51,181 bases of DNA, from positions 37,416 to 88,596 of the forward strand of contig PFDR01000061.1 in the NCBI GenBank assembly GCA_002772545.1. The letters run 5' to 3'. Under the pieces are notes generated by a model. The model saw only the letters and a program-made list of their open reading frames with translations. It was not told the DNA's origin and did not search any database. Source of the stretch: Candidatus Peregrinibacteria bacterium CG10_big_fil_rev_8_21_14_0_10_49_10. GTDB lineage: Bacteria; Patescibacteriota; Gracilibacteria; Peribacterales; Peribacteraceae. Shown one piece after another: positions 7,896 through 15,158 of this stretch (position 1 is its first letter; each line of letters begins with the position of its first letter). A program made the position numbers and the translations under genes.

Positions 7896-8900
7896 TCATT
7901 TCTCGCTCAGTCCCAAATATGCACTGATGACTTCTGCAGCCTCTGCTACAGCAGAAGGACTTGGGTGCACCGTGTCCCATCCCAATACTTCCACTTCATT
8001 CCCGAAGGTATTGTAGAGGTCCACCACCGTGAACCCCCGTTTCTCCACTGCCGCATTGAGCTGAGGGCGGCTCTTTTCGTGCAGGTAGCGGTCCGGCCAG
8101 ATGATGAACACCTTTGGCATATTCTTCGGAAGAATTGCCATGAGTGCATCCATCTGAGCAAGGTAGGCCAGCAACTGTTCTTTGGTCGTGTCCTCATGCG
8201 GTGCTTCCGGTTTTTCCTCCTGCGTACGTGTTGCCGTAAGAGCTTCATTTGCAGCGCGCATGTTTACCAGCTTCTTCACCGCTTTGTAAAAAGCACTGTG
8301 ACCATCCAGCCAGCACTTGCCGGGAAGTAACCCCAGTAGACCCGTGGTAATAGGATTACATTCCTGTTCCGTCGGTTCCCAATTCGGAGCCCGAATAATA
8401 CCGAGGGCATCCAACCAACCTGTCTGCGCATCGAAATCGTTGTAGTGAAATACAAGCATGAGCATGACCGGGTTCAGCTCTGCAAGTTTTTCTTCGTACA
8501 ACGCAGTTTCCATCCCAAGGTGGTACCCCGGAGTTCCTGCATTCAGCACATTGAATTCCGTCCAATGCTCCGCAAGCTGTGCCGCAAGCGTTTCCTCATC
8601 CGCTATGCCGTACCCGAATGCAATGGAATCACCAAGCATCACAATAGTATCTTTTGTGGCATCCGGCTCCGGTGAACGCAACCCCAGACTGTTCGTCGTC
8701 ACCGTCTGGCGGTAGGCCTTCCTCCGGATATTCGGAATGAGTTCGTAACTGATGCGGGGGTCTGCACTCTTTTGGTAAATCTGCGGGGGGTTTGGCCGTA
8801 CCGTCTGCAATCCCGTCACTCTTAATATGCATTCGATCCCTCCAAAGAAGAGAAGAGAGGTCAGGAGGAGGAGGCCGAGGTTGGTGAAGATGTTCTTTAT
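7896..8900 (-). CDS. Membrane-anchored SGNH/GDSL hydrolase, probable AUA start
   Basis: An SGNH-fold esterase/acyltransferase-like protein: block I MLGDSIAFGYG (nucleophile Ser), an NAGTPGYHLG block, FHYNDFDAQ and the C-terminal DTVHPS carrying the catalytic Asp and His. The first conventional start is GTG at 8819, giving 307 aa without a membrane anchor. The frame continues 27 codons upstream with a typical lipase anchor (KNIFTNLGLLLLTSLLFF) and reaches a stop just beyond an ATA codon at 8900-8898. I therefore propose an AUA start and 334 aa. It may add or remove acyl groups on envelope glycans. The alternatives are GTG 8819 or a mutated start. Confidence 0.75.
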   Translation of the reverse strand: MKNIFTNLGLLLLTSLLFFGGIECILRVTGLQTVRPNPPQIYQKSADPRISYELIPNIRRKAYRQTVTTNSLGLRSPEPDATKDTIVMLGDSIAFGYGIADEETLAAQLAEHWTEFNVLNAGTPGYHLGMETALYEEKLAELNPVMLMLVFHYNDFDAQTGWLDALGIIRAPNWEPTEQECNPITTGLLGLLPGKCWLDGHSAFYKAVKKLVNMRAANEALTATRTQEEKPEAPHEDTTKEQLLAYLAQMDALMAILPKNMPKVFIIWPDRYLHEKSRPQLNAAVEKRGFTVVDLYNTFGNEVEVLGWDTVHPSPSAVAEAAEVISAYLGLSEK

Positions 8901-8927
8901 GGGGTGTAGTGTAGCTTATGTTTGTTT

Positions 8928-9056
8928 GAGTCGCAGAATTACCTCCATCCCCCAACCTCTTCCTCCATCCTTCGACAAGCTCAGGACAGGAAGGGGAGTT
9001 TAAAATTCCCCCTCTCCAGTGGAGAGGGGGTTAGGGGGAGAGGTATTCTGCGACTC
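8928..9056. repeat. Palindromic MITE-like element, copy 1
   Basis: A 129-bp element with terminal inverted repeats (GAGTCGCAGAATTACCTC / GAGGTATTCTGCGACTC). The arms contain CCCCCAACCTCTTCCTCC and a complementary GAGAGGGGGTTAGGGGGA tract. A second copy with the same architecture lies at 15159-15263. Copy 1 carries an internal TCCTTCGACAAGCTCAGGA palindrome that copy 2 lacks. It encodes nothing I can recognise. Confidence 0.8.
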
Positions 9057-9140
9057 AGGATTTTTTCCCCACCAATACAAACAGTCCACCTTCCCTGCCA
9101 ATACTAAACACCTGCCTACCGGCAGGCAGGTCCAACCCAA
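9055..9140 (-). pseudogene. Duplicated 3' end of the adjacent methyltransferase gene, interrupted by a palindrome
   Basis: On the minus strand, directly after the methyltransferase stop, the sequence again encodes VGL...VFSIGREGGLFVLVGKKS then TGA. This matches the real C-terminus LGWMFSIGREGGLFVLTGKKK. The Gln codon of the duplicated stretch has become TAG and now serves as the stop of the intact gene. A 22-bp palindrome (9110-9131), translating as DLPAGRQV, is inserted between the Trp/Leu and Val/Met positions. Confidence 0.8.
9110..9131. repeat. ACCTGCCTACC-GGCAGGCAGGT palindrome
   Basis: This is a near-perfect 22-bp palindrome inserted into the duplicated gene fragment. From general knowledge of CPR genomes, this type of short palindrome is frequent there and reads LPAGRQV when in frame. 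Confidence 0.75.
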
Positions 9141-10145
9141 CTACTTCTTCTTTCCAGTGAGAACGAATAATCCACCCTCTCTCCCTATACTAAACATCCA
9201 ACCCAACTGCTTCATCACATGTTGCAGCGATGACTCCCGGGGATGCGCAGAGAATAGCTTCTGATGTTGGGGCGTTTCTCCTTCCACCATTCCGCCGATG
9301 TTCGGCACACCACTCAGGAACTCCACGCCGGTTTCTTCAAACCATTTGAGTACCTCATCTACACTGTGCCAGCTTTCGTGCGGGTTTTTGTACTGGTCTG
9401 CAAACCAGATCTCCTTCTTGCTACTGTCTACATCCTTTCTCCGCATGTGTGCATCTACCCAGCGAAATGCGTTTCCCGTGCATGTAAAGAGACACTTACG
9501 CAGTCCAAGAGGAATGCGGGCATAGGTATTGTAGAGGCCAATAACTATGTATCCGCCCGGTTTTACCCGCTTGAGGAGTTCCTTAAACCCTCCGTAGGGA
9601 TCCGGTGTGTGGTGCAGCACACCGGAACAAATGAGCACATCCACCGCATTCGGTTTTACGGGCAGAGCGAAGATGTTGCCTTGCACAAAGGAAACATTCT
9701 TCAGATCGAATTGTTCTTTAAATTTCTGGCCGAGTGTCAGTGATGCAATGCTCTGGTCCACCCCTATCACCTTCCTTGTACCCACCAACCCTAAAAAGTT
9801 TGTCATTTGCCCTGTGCCACAGCCGACCTCGAGTACAGTGGCCATAGGAGAAACGGCTTGGTCCACCCAGCGACCAAAGCCGCTCTTCTGTGCTTTATCC
9901 ATCAGCACACCGGGGCTATCTATCCCGTCGTACCCGGGGAATGTGAACTTCTCATAAAACTTCTGCATCTTCTGCCGTACTTTCTCCTCTTCCTCGCTCT
10001 TGGTTGGTGTAAGGAGACGGGGGAGACCATCTACAATAGGGTAAGCTGTGCCTTGTTCATTCTTCAGCGTGTCGCCCTCCTGTGTAAGGGGGCTTAATGT
10101 TTCCGGACACGCCAGAAGAGGCACAATGGAAGAGAAGTCGGACAT
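9141..10145 (-). CDS. Methyltransferase with N-terminal Trm112-like segment
   Basis: A 334-aa class I methyltransferase. The first 50 residues (LACPETLSPLTQEGDTL, then AYPIVDGLPRLL) resemble the Trm112/YcaR-like fold often fused to sugar-locus methyltransferases, although only one Cys remains. The catalytic domain shows ATVLEVGCGTGQMTNFLG (motif I), a VIGVDQS acidic motif, VDVLICSGVLHHTPDPYGG and LKRVKPGGYIVIGLYN. The 3' end has been partly duplicated downstream, and the present stop is a CAG-to-TAG change in the duplicate. A hairpin lies only 10 bases before its ATG. Substrate unknown; a glycan or lipid role is inferred from location. Confidence 0.85.
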   Translation of the reverse strand: MSDFSSIVPLLACPETLSPLTQEGDTLKNEQGTAYPIVDGLPRLLTPTKSEEEEKVRQKMQKFYEKFTFPGYDGIDSPGVLMDKAQKSGFGRWVDQAVSPMATVLEVGCGTGQMTNFLGLVGTRKVIGVDQSIASLTLGQKFKEQFDLKNVSFVQGNIFALPVKPNAVDVLICSGVLHHTPDPYGGFKELLKRVKPGGYIVIGLYNTYARIPLGLRKCLFTCTGNAFRWVDAHMRRKDVDSSKKEIWFADQYKNPHESWHSVDEVLKWFEETGVEFLSGVPNIGGMVEGETPQHQKLFSAHPRESSLQHVMKQLGWMFSIGREGGLFVLTGKKK

Positions 10146-10155
10146 TGGTGGGAGT

Positions 10156-10198
10156 ATAACCGTGTCATCCTGAGCCTGTCGAAGGATGGCACGGTTAT
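10156..10198. repeat. Strong hairpin with CCTGAGC-TGTCGAAGG core
   Basis: ATAACCGTGTCATCCT pairs with AGGATGGCACGGTTAT (one mismatch) around GAGCCTGTCGA. The core TCCTGAGCCTGTCGAAGGA (10168-10186) is the reverse complement, with one change, of 8968-8986. It is immediately 5' of the minus-strand methyltransferase start and could affect its expression. On the plus strand it is followed by TTTT and may terminate read-through. Confidence 0.65.
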
Positions 10199-10214
10199 TT
10201 TCTCTGCTCCTTCA

Positions 10215-10243
10215 TTGACCAATACGCCCATGTAAAGCAAAAT
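10215..10243 (+). promoter_or_regulatory. Putative promoter for the leader RNA and oxidoreductase gene
   Basis: TTGACC (10215-10220) and CAAAAT (10238-10243) are separated by 17 bp, giving an expected start near 10250. No other gene lies between it and the terminator-like hairpin at 10307-10360. Confidence 0.4.
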
Positions 10244-10249
10244 CTACTG

Positions 10250-10360
10250 CCGATTTTGGTGTTTCCAACATCGGAAGCTCTTTGGAAGCACAGTTGATCT
10301 CTTTTTCTGACGTTACTGTTTTGTGCACCGTTCGTGCCTAAAATGGTAACGTCAGTTTTT
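10250..10360 (+). ncRNA. Candidate small RNA or attenuator leader
   Basis: After the predicted transcription start come a compact hairpin (CCGATTTTGG...CCAACATCGG, 10250-10274) and an intrinsic-terminator-like structure. The latter is a perfect 10-bp stem CTGACGTTAC / GTAACGTCAG (10307-10316, 10346-10355) followed by TTTTT. It ends about 70 nt before the oxidoreductase ATG, so it is either a free small RNA of about 110 nt or a premature-termination leader (riboswitch or attenuator). I recognise no known riboswitch class. Confidence 0.4.
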
Positions 10361-10431
10361 CCGTTCCGTGTGGATCTCGTAGATTCATTTTGGAACATTT
10401 TTGTTCACTCACAGACAAAGGAGGAACACCT

Positions 10432-11667
10432 ATGTCTTTACTCTTTGCCCCACGGCATTCTATAAAGGTTGGAATGGTTGGAGGAGGCGGCCCCAGCGCT
10501 TTCTTCGGCAATGCACACCGTCGTGCAATTTCGCTGCTCGAAACGCATCGGCTCTTTGCTGGCGCACTCCGCTCAAAGCCTGAAGAGGCACATGCAGCGG
10601 GTGAAGAGTGGGATTTGGAACAAGTGTATGGCAATCACGAGGCAATGGCGGGAGATGCGCAACACGTTGGACTCTCGTACATCACCATCGTTACGCCAAA
10701 CTGCTCCCATTTTCCGGTTGCGAAGTATGCGCTGCAGCAAGGTGTGCCAGTGTTCTGTGAGAAGCCGCTCACTATGACAGTGGAACAAGCTGTCGAGCTG
10801 CGCGATCTCGCACGTGACAAGGGCATTCCCTTTGGAGTCGCGCATACGTACTCCGGCCACTACACCATGAAGGTGCTAAGAATACTGGTGGAAGCTGGAA
10901 TCTTCGGAGCGCTTCGCCGTCGGAATGCGTTTTATTGGCAAGATTGGCAACGGGTGAATCTGGGGATTCAGCAGGAACACCGCCAGGATCCTACGAAGTC
11001 CGGTGTCTTTAATTGTAACGGAGACATTAATACCCACAATGAGTGGGCGCTCCGCTACGTGATCGGGCTGTTGCCAACGCACGTTCTTTGCCAGACGGAT
11101 GTTTATGGTCCTGATCGTGTGCTCGACGACGATGTGAACACGCTGCTGTGGTATCCCGATGGTGGTTCGGCTTTGTCTGCGGCGAGTCAGATCGCCAATG
11201 GACACGAAAATGACCACCAGATCGGTATCTACGGCGCACTTGGCGGAGCCGACTGGCGCCAGGAAGATTCCGGGCACCTCTCGGTCAGCCTTGGCGATTT
11301 CCCAGTCGCAGACGTCCGGCGTGGGGGCATCGGCAGGCTGGTGAACCTGCTACAGACCGATGCTGTTCGCAAGCTCTGTGGAGATGGGCCGGTCGATCAC
11401 TTCGCTTATCTCATCAAAAGCATTGCCTGGGCGTGCGGTCTTCCAACCGGCCACGAGGAGGCATTCATTTGTGCTCTTGCCCATCACCACCATGAGTTCG
11501 GTCGTTGGGTTCATGATTGGAACGAAGGTTGCCGCAAGCCACTGGAAGCCAAGAACTACGATGTTCCGAACGCCCAAGATGGCTTGGAAGGAATGGAATT
11601 CCTCGCTGCCTGCAAGAAGAGTGTCGACGAGGGCAATGTGAAGGTCGAGATTGCCAGGAACAAATAG
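10432..11667 (+). CDS. Gfo/Idh/MocA family oxidoreductase
   Basis: A 411-aa NAD(P)-dependent oxidoreductase. The start at 10432 is fixed by a strong Shine-Dalgarno (AAAGGAGG, 10417-10424) seven bases away. The N-terminal Rossmann fold has IKVGMVGGGGPSAFFG, and the family signature EKP appears in VFCEKPLTMT near residue 120. The C-terminal half is the substrate domain. Members act on sugars, inositols or sugar nucleotides; this one's substrate is unknown. It stands alone with a leader upstream and a strong terminator downstream. The canonical Shine-Dalgarno, unlike many neighbours, hints at acquisition by transfer. Confidence 0.9.
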   Translation: MSLLFAPRHSIKVGMVGGGGPSAFFGNAHRRAISLLETHRLFAGALRSKPEEAHAAGEEWDLEQVYGNHEAMAGDAQHVGLSYITIVTPNCSHFPVAKYALQQGVPVFCEKPLTMTVEQAVELRDLARDKGIPFGVAHTYSGHYTMKVLRILVEAGIFGALRRRNAFYWQDWQRVNLGIQQEHRQDPTKSGVFNCNGDINTHNEWALRYVIGLLPTHVLCQTDVYGPDRVLDDDVNTLLWYPDGGSALSAASQIANGHENDHQIGIYGALGGADWRQEDSGHLSVSLGDFPVADVRRGGIGRLVNLLQTDAVRKLCGDGPVDHFAYLIKSIAWACGLPTGHEEAFICALAHHHHEFGRWVHDWNEGCRKPLEAKNYDVPNAQDGLEGMEFLAACKKSVDEGNVKVEIARNK

Positions 11668-11705
11668 GCTCGTAGAGCCGATCGCTGTGCAAATACCAAA
11701 GAGCA

Positions 11706-11738
11706 CCCCGGTGTCATTGCGATACCGGGGGCTTTTTT
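11706..11738 (+). terminator. Intrinsic terminator after the oxidoreductase gene
   Basis: CCCCGGTGTC pairs with GATACCGGGG (10 bp with one G-U) around a 5-nt loop, followed by GC and six T. It lies about 40 bp after the stop codon. Confidence 0.85.
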
Positions 11739-11761
11739 ATGCATGTTGTCTGAACCGCAGA

Positions 11762-12499
11762 TTACACATCTCTCTGTAGTGCTCGCGCCAAATTAAAAGT
11801 TCTTGCTGCAATTGTCGGGGTTTCATTTGCAAGGAGAAAGGTGTCGAGTTGCAATTTCCCTTGCTTATGCAGTGTTATCCTTGCTTCCATCTTCGTTCTA
11901 AACCATTGCAACAGATCCAGCAGTGTGAGGGTGGGATCAATTTCGGCACAAATATTCCCGAGGAAGAATTTCCGGTAGTTATCTTGCAATGTTTCCAGCA
12001 GCAGTTTGAGGTTGGGTGCAAGGAGACCTGCGGCATTGAGCCAGTTGAGTTCTTCCCGGGAAAACCAGTCTGCATGGGAAGCTTTCTCCGTTTCCCGGGG
12101 CACGGGCCTGTCTCCTTCCCACTCTGCACTGGAGCCATCCACTATGGCGCATTCAAACGTAACCACCTCAAAGTCTCCTTCTCCTTTGGAGCGAGTGGGA
12201 TACAAATCGATTTTTTCTGTTTCTTCCACCCTCAGGCGATACTCTTCCCAAAATTCACGTGCGAGTGCCTCTTCCGGAGTTTCACCTTCTTCATGTTTAC
12301 CCCCAATGGGTGTTATGCGGAAACTTTCGTGTTTTATATTCCCTTCCAGGAGAACGTTTCCTTCTTCGTTAAAGGGAAGGCCGGCAACAAGATCTTTTTG
12401 CATGGTGGAGTACTCTACGAAAATGCAGGGATTGTGTCGAATAAAATAGCCAGCAATCAGTGTTTGTCCTTTAAGTGTGTTTAAGGTGCCCGGTATCAC
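11762..12499 (-). CDS. NUDIX hydrolase
   Basis: A 245-aa protein with a NUDIX box in the form GKHEEGETPEEALAREFWEE, followed by YRL. It keeps the REUxEE metal-binding core, although the usual Gly near the end of the box is Arg. The domain occupies roughly residues 50-150. The C-terminal 90 residues (FLGNICAEIDPTLTLLDLLQWF...) are not part of the standard fold. It is the last gene of the carbamoyltransferase operon, five bases after that gene, and would hydrolyse a nucleoside-diphosphate derivative. The substrate is unknown; a role in clearing carbamoyl-adenylate or nucleotide-sugar by-products is only a guess. Confidence 0.85.
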   Translation of the reverse strand: MIPGTLNTLKGQTLIAGYFIRHNPCIFVEYSTMQKDLVAGLPFNEEGNVLLEGNIKHESFRITPIGGKHEEGETPEEALAREFWEEYRLRVEETEKIDLYPTRSKGEGDFEVVTFECAIVDGSSAEWEGDRPVPRETEKASHADWFSREELNWLNAAGLLAPNLKLLLETLQDNYRKFFLGNICAEIDPTLTLLDLLQWFRTKMEARITLHKQGKLQLDTFLLANETPTIAARTFNLARALQRDV

Positions 12500-12504
12500 A
12501 TGTT

Positions 12505-14268
12505 TTAATCCAATTCAAACCGTTCCAGATACTCCGCATTATCCTTCACCTGCTCTTCACCTATCGCCTCCTTTCGCACAATATAGTTCCCCAAAACTAA
12601 GTAGTCCATCTGTGTGTGGAGGAAGCAGTTGATGGCGTCTTTAGGAGACTCCACAATGGGCTCTCCCCGCACATTAAACGACGTATTGATGATGACTCCG
12701 CACCCGGTATTCTCCTCAAACTTCTTAATCAATCGGTGATACTTCGGGTTTTCTTCCGCAGAAATAGTTTGAATCCTCGCTGAGCCATCCACATGTGTTA
12801 CGGCAGGTATTTCGGCTCGTTTTTCCTCCTTCACATCCGCAACCAGCAGCATGTAGGGGCTGGGGCGGTCGAGATCGAAGTAGTCGCTGTTCCTCTCTTC
12901 CAGAACCGTCGGTGCAAACGGCCGAAAGTCTTCCCGGAATTTTATTTTGAGGTTCACCTTCTTCCAGTTTTCTTTGTTGCGGGCATCGGCAATGATGGAG
13001 CGGTTTCCGAGGGCTCGGGGACCGTATTCCATGCGTCCCTGGAACCATCCTATAACGTTTTCACCTTCCATCAGCTTTGCTGTGGTATCTATGAGTGCAT
13101 CGTCGCTCAGTTTTTCTACGGGGAGGTTGTGTTCTTTGAGGGCTGCCAAAATGGCATCTTCCCCGTACTCCGTGCCGTAGTAGGCGTGTGGCATGGGCCC
13201 CGATCTTTTTCCTTTGAACTCCCGGTGCCAGATGAGGTACGCCACACCCAGTGCGCCGCCGGCATCACCGGAAGCGGGTTGAATGTAGATGTTCTTAAAG
13301 AGCCCGGAGCGCAGAATCTTCCCGTTGGCCACACAGTTGAGGGCCACGCCGCCGGCAAGGCAGAGGTTCTCGGATGGGTACTTCTGCTTGGCGTGTTCCA
13401 CTATTTTCAGCATGACCTCTTCTGTTATGGCCTGTGCGGAACGGGCAACATCTTTATGGAACTGTTCCAGTGTGCTTTCGGGTTTTCGGCGGGGTTGTCC
13501 CAGTAACGTTTCCAGCTTCCTGCCGGTCATCCTGAGCGTGTATTCATAGGTGAAGTAGCCCATGTTCAGCGCAAAACTTCCGTCCTCCTTCAGCTCTATA
13601 AGTTCCCGCATCTGTTCCACGTATTTCGGTTCACCGTACGGAGCCAGGCCCATTACTTTGTACTCGGCGCTGTTCACTTTAAAGCCGAGGTAGTAGGTCA
13701 TGGCGGAGTAGAAGAGGCCGAGAGAGTGGGGGAACCGTATTTCCTTCTTCATCTCCAGTTCCGTGCCCTTTGCCGTACCAATGGCCGTGGTTGCCCACTC
13801 TCCCACACCGTCTGCCGTGACTATGGTGGCATCCTCAAAGCCCGAGGCGTAGTAGGCGGATGCCGCATGCGATTCGTGGTGCGTGCTGTAGTAGATTTGA
13901 CCGGAATATCCGAGTTCCTTTTTAAAGAGATGCGCAGTCCACAGCTTTTTGGTCATCCACTCCTGCATGGCGTGGTGGTAGGAGCGCAGTCCCCGTGGCC
14001 AGACTTTAAAGTAGGTTTGCAGGATGCGGTCAAAGAACTTGAGGAGCGGTTTCTCGTAAAAACCTACGGCACTCACGTCTTCCATAGTAATTTCTTTATA
14101 TGCGAGTGCTCTTTTTACGGCTTCCACGGGTATACCTTCGTCATGCTTCTTCCGTGTAAAGCGTTCTTCCTGTGCGGCAAACACAATCTCGCCATCCTTC
14201 AGGAGTACTGCGGCGCTATCGTGGTAAAAACAGGAGATGCCAAGAATGTAGACGGGTTTTTCCATCAC
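12505..14268 (-). CDS. Carbamoyltransferase (NodU/CmcH/TobZ family)
   Basis: A 587-aa two-domain O-carbamoyltransferase. The N-terminal Kae1/ASKHA-like domain begins YILGISCFYHDSAAVLL and contains the metal-binding THHESHAASAYYASGF; IVTADGVGEW and the LCLAGGVALNCVANG segment follow. The C-terminal YrdC-like part includes WFQGRMEYGPRALGNRSI. Known members make carbamoyl-adenylate from carbamoyl phosphate and ATP and transfer the carbamoyl group to a sugar or antibiotic hydroxyl. Here it lies one base beyond the SxtJ-like gene and after two DUF5989-like genes, a combination often seen with envelope carbamoyltransferases. Confidence 0.95.
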   Translation of the reverse strand: MMEKPVYILGISCFYHDSAAVLLKDGEIVFAAQEERFTRKKHDEGIPVEAVKRALAYKEITMEDVSAVGFYEKPLLKFFDRILQTYFKVWPRGLRSYHHAMQEWMTKKLWTAHLFKKELGYSGQIYYSTHHESHAASAYYASGFEDATIVTADGVGEWATTAIGTAKGTELEMKKEIRFPHSLGLFYSAMTYYLGFKVNSAEYKVMGLAPYGEPKYVEQMRELIELKEDGSFALNMGYFTYEYTLRMTGRKLETLLGQPRRKPESTLEQFHKDVARSAQAITEEVMLKIVEHAKQKYPSENLCLAGGVALNCVANGKILRSGLFKNIYIQPASGDAGGALGVAYLIWHREFKGKRSGPMPHAYYGTEYGEDAILAALKEHNLPVEKLSDDALIDTTAKLMEGENVIGWFQGRMEYGPRALGNRSIIADARNKENWKKVNLKIKFREDFRPFAPTVLEERNSDYFDLDRPSPYMLLVADVKEEKRAEIPAVTHVDGSARIQTISAEENPKYHRLIKKFEENTGCGVIINTSFNVRGEPIVESPKDAINCFLHTQMDYLVLGNYIVRKEAIGEEQVKDNAEYLERFELD

Positions 14269-14583
14269 TTAAAACGAGTATTTCATGTTGTTCTCTTTGT
14301 TATCTATCTCCACCCAGTAGGTTTCCTTCTTCTTTGTACGCAGGTGTCCCAGTTTCCAGAAGATGGCGTAGAAGCCTATGCCCACGAGCCAGAGCACCGT
14401 GAGAATAATCTTACTCATTACCGCACCCAGCGCATGGGAGAACTTCATCCACATGCTGTGCTGGAGCTTGAGCACACCTTTAAGGTTTTCTTCCTTCAGT
14501 CCTATGTACTTGCTACTCAGAGCCAGCTCAAAGAGGAAGAGGTAGGCAAGTATGCCGAGAAGAATCATCCCGTTTCCGCTCAT
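14269..14583 (-). CDS. SxtJ-like small membrane protein
   Basis: A 104-aa protein with two hydrophobic segments (MILLGILAYLFLFELAL near the N-terminus and MSKIILTVLWLVGIGFYAIFW around residues 55-75) and a basic, polar tail. Its ATG directly follows the TAA of the upstream DUF5989-like gene (TAAATG). Position and size match the SxtJ family that accompanies NodU-type carbamoyltransferases. Its molecular role is not known to me; a membrane anchor or channel for the enzyme is plausible. Confidence 0.7.
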   Translation of the reverse strand: MSGNGMILLGILAYLFLFELALSSKYIGLKEENLKGVLKLQHSMWMKFSHALGAVMSKIILTVLWLVGIGFYAIFWKLGHLRTKKKETYWVEIDNKENNMKYSF

Positions 14584-14742
14584 TTAAATAATGGAGTAGA
14601 TAAACGGAGCAATGGATGAGCTCTGCACAAAAACCAGCAATGCTCCCAGCAGGAAGATTACAATTAAAATAGGCAGCAGCCACCATTTCTTGCGTACCCG
14701 CAGGAACTGCCACAACTCAGTAAGAAGAGAAAGTTTGCCCAT
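14584..14742 (-). CDS. DUF5989-like 52-aa membrane protein, second copy
   Basis: A 52-residue protein starting MGKLSLLTELWQFLRVRKKW, then WLLPILIVIFLLGALLVFVQ as a single transmembrane helix, and ending SSSIAPFIYSII. This is the DUF5989 pattern (cytoplasmic basic RVRKKWW, helix, APFIY). It is a tandem paralogue of the gene one base upstream (14744-14902), with the same length and about half identical residues. Its stop is joined to the SxtJ-like start. Such proteins co-occur with carbamoyltransferases; the function is unknown. Confidence 0.85.
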   Translation of the reverse strand: MGKLSLLTELWQFLRVRKKWWLLPILIVIFLLGALLVFVQSSSIAPFIYSII

Positions 14743-14743
14743 G

Positions 14744-14902
14744 TTAAAATACCGTGTAGATAAAGGGAGCAAATGCTGAGCCCTGTGCAAATACAAGAAT
14801 GAGTCCCAGTGCAGCAATAAATACAATCAGAGGCAGCAACCACCACTTTTTGCGCACTCGCAGAAAGCGCCAGAGTTCCGAAAAAATGGAAAGTTTACTC
14901 AT
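14744..14902 (-). CDS. DUF5989-like 52-aa membrane protein, first copy
   Basis: The first gene of the carbamoyltransferase operon: MSKLSIFSELWRFLRVRKKW, helix WLLPLIVFIAALGLILVFAQ, end GSAFAPFIYTVF. It is 52 aa, exactly the length of its tandem copy, and separated from it by one base. The conserved RVRKKWWLLP and APFIY stretches in both copies show a real family rather than chance frames. Two copies in a row suggest they form a hetero-oligomer or serve alternative partners. Confidence 0.85.
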   Translation of the reverse strand: MSKLSIFSELWRFLRVRKKWWLLPLIVFIAALGLILVFAQGSAFAPFIYTVF

Positions 14903-15158
14903 ACGGTTTTGCGATAAGAAATATATGATCGTTCTTCTTTAGTAAAGGCAATAGCGGGCGCTTGCCTCGGCTTGGCCATGCCAAGACGGGTAGCGATCCG
15001 ACTTCGTCCAACTATTGCTGGACTTCGCCGAGACAAGTATCGCTTCACCGCTATGTTCGAAAATTTGTGCAAAGCATATCCGGTAGTTTTATCGCGAAGT
15101 CGTATCACGGGTTGTAGTGTAGGGATGCATAAGCTGTTATGCCAGTGTGTCGAGGCTG
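14903..15158. other. Gene-free stretch with nested inverted repeats
   Basis: No convincing gene. The sequence folds on itself. CTTGCCTCGGC and GCCGAGACAAG are inverted (one G-U), enclosing TTGGC-cat-GCCAA and GTCCA-actattgc-TGGAC. Further out, TTGCGATAA (near 14909) faces TTATCGCGAA (near 15090). It forms the 5' side of the carbamoyltransferase operon, so it may be a leader, but it also resembles a decayed palindromic element. Confidence 0.5.

Noticed and set aside
13726-14619. A 297-aa plus-strand frame antisense to the carbamoyltransferase operon
   Set aside because: It crosses three real genes on the other strand and shows no domain.
14899-15108. A 69-aa minus-strand frame overlapping the first DUF5989 gene by ATGA
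   Set aside because: It is made of the nested inverted repeats (SRRSPAIVGRS, TRLGMAKPRQAPAIA). It looks like translated palindromes rather than a protein family.
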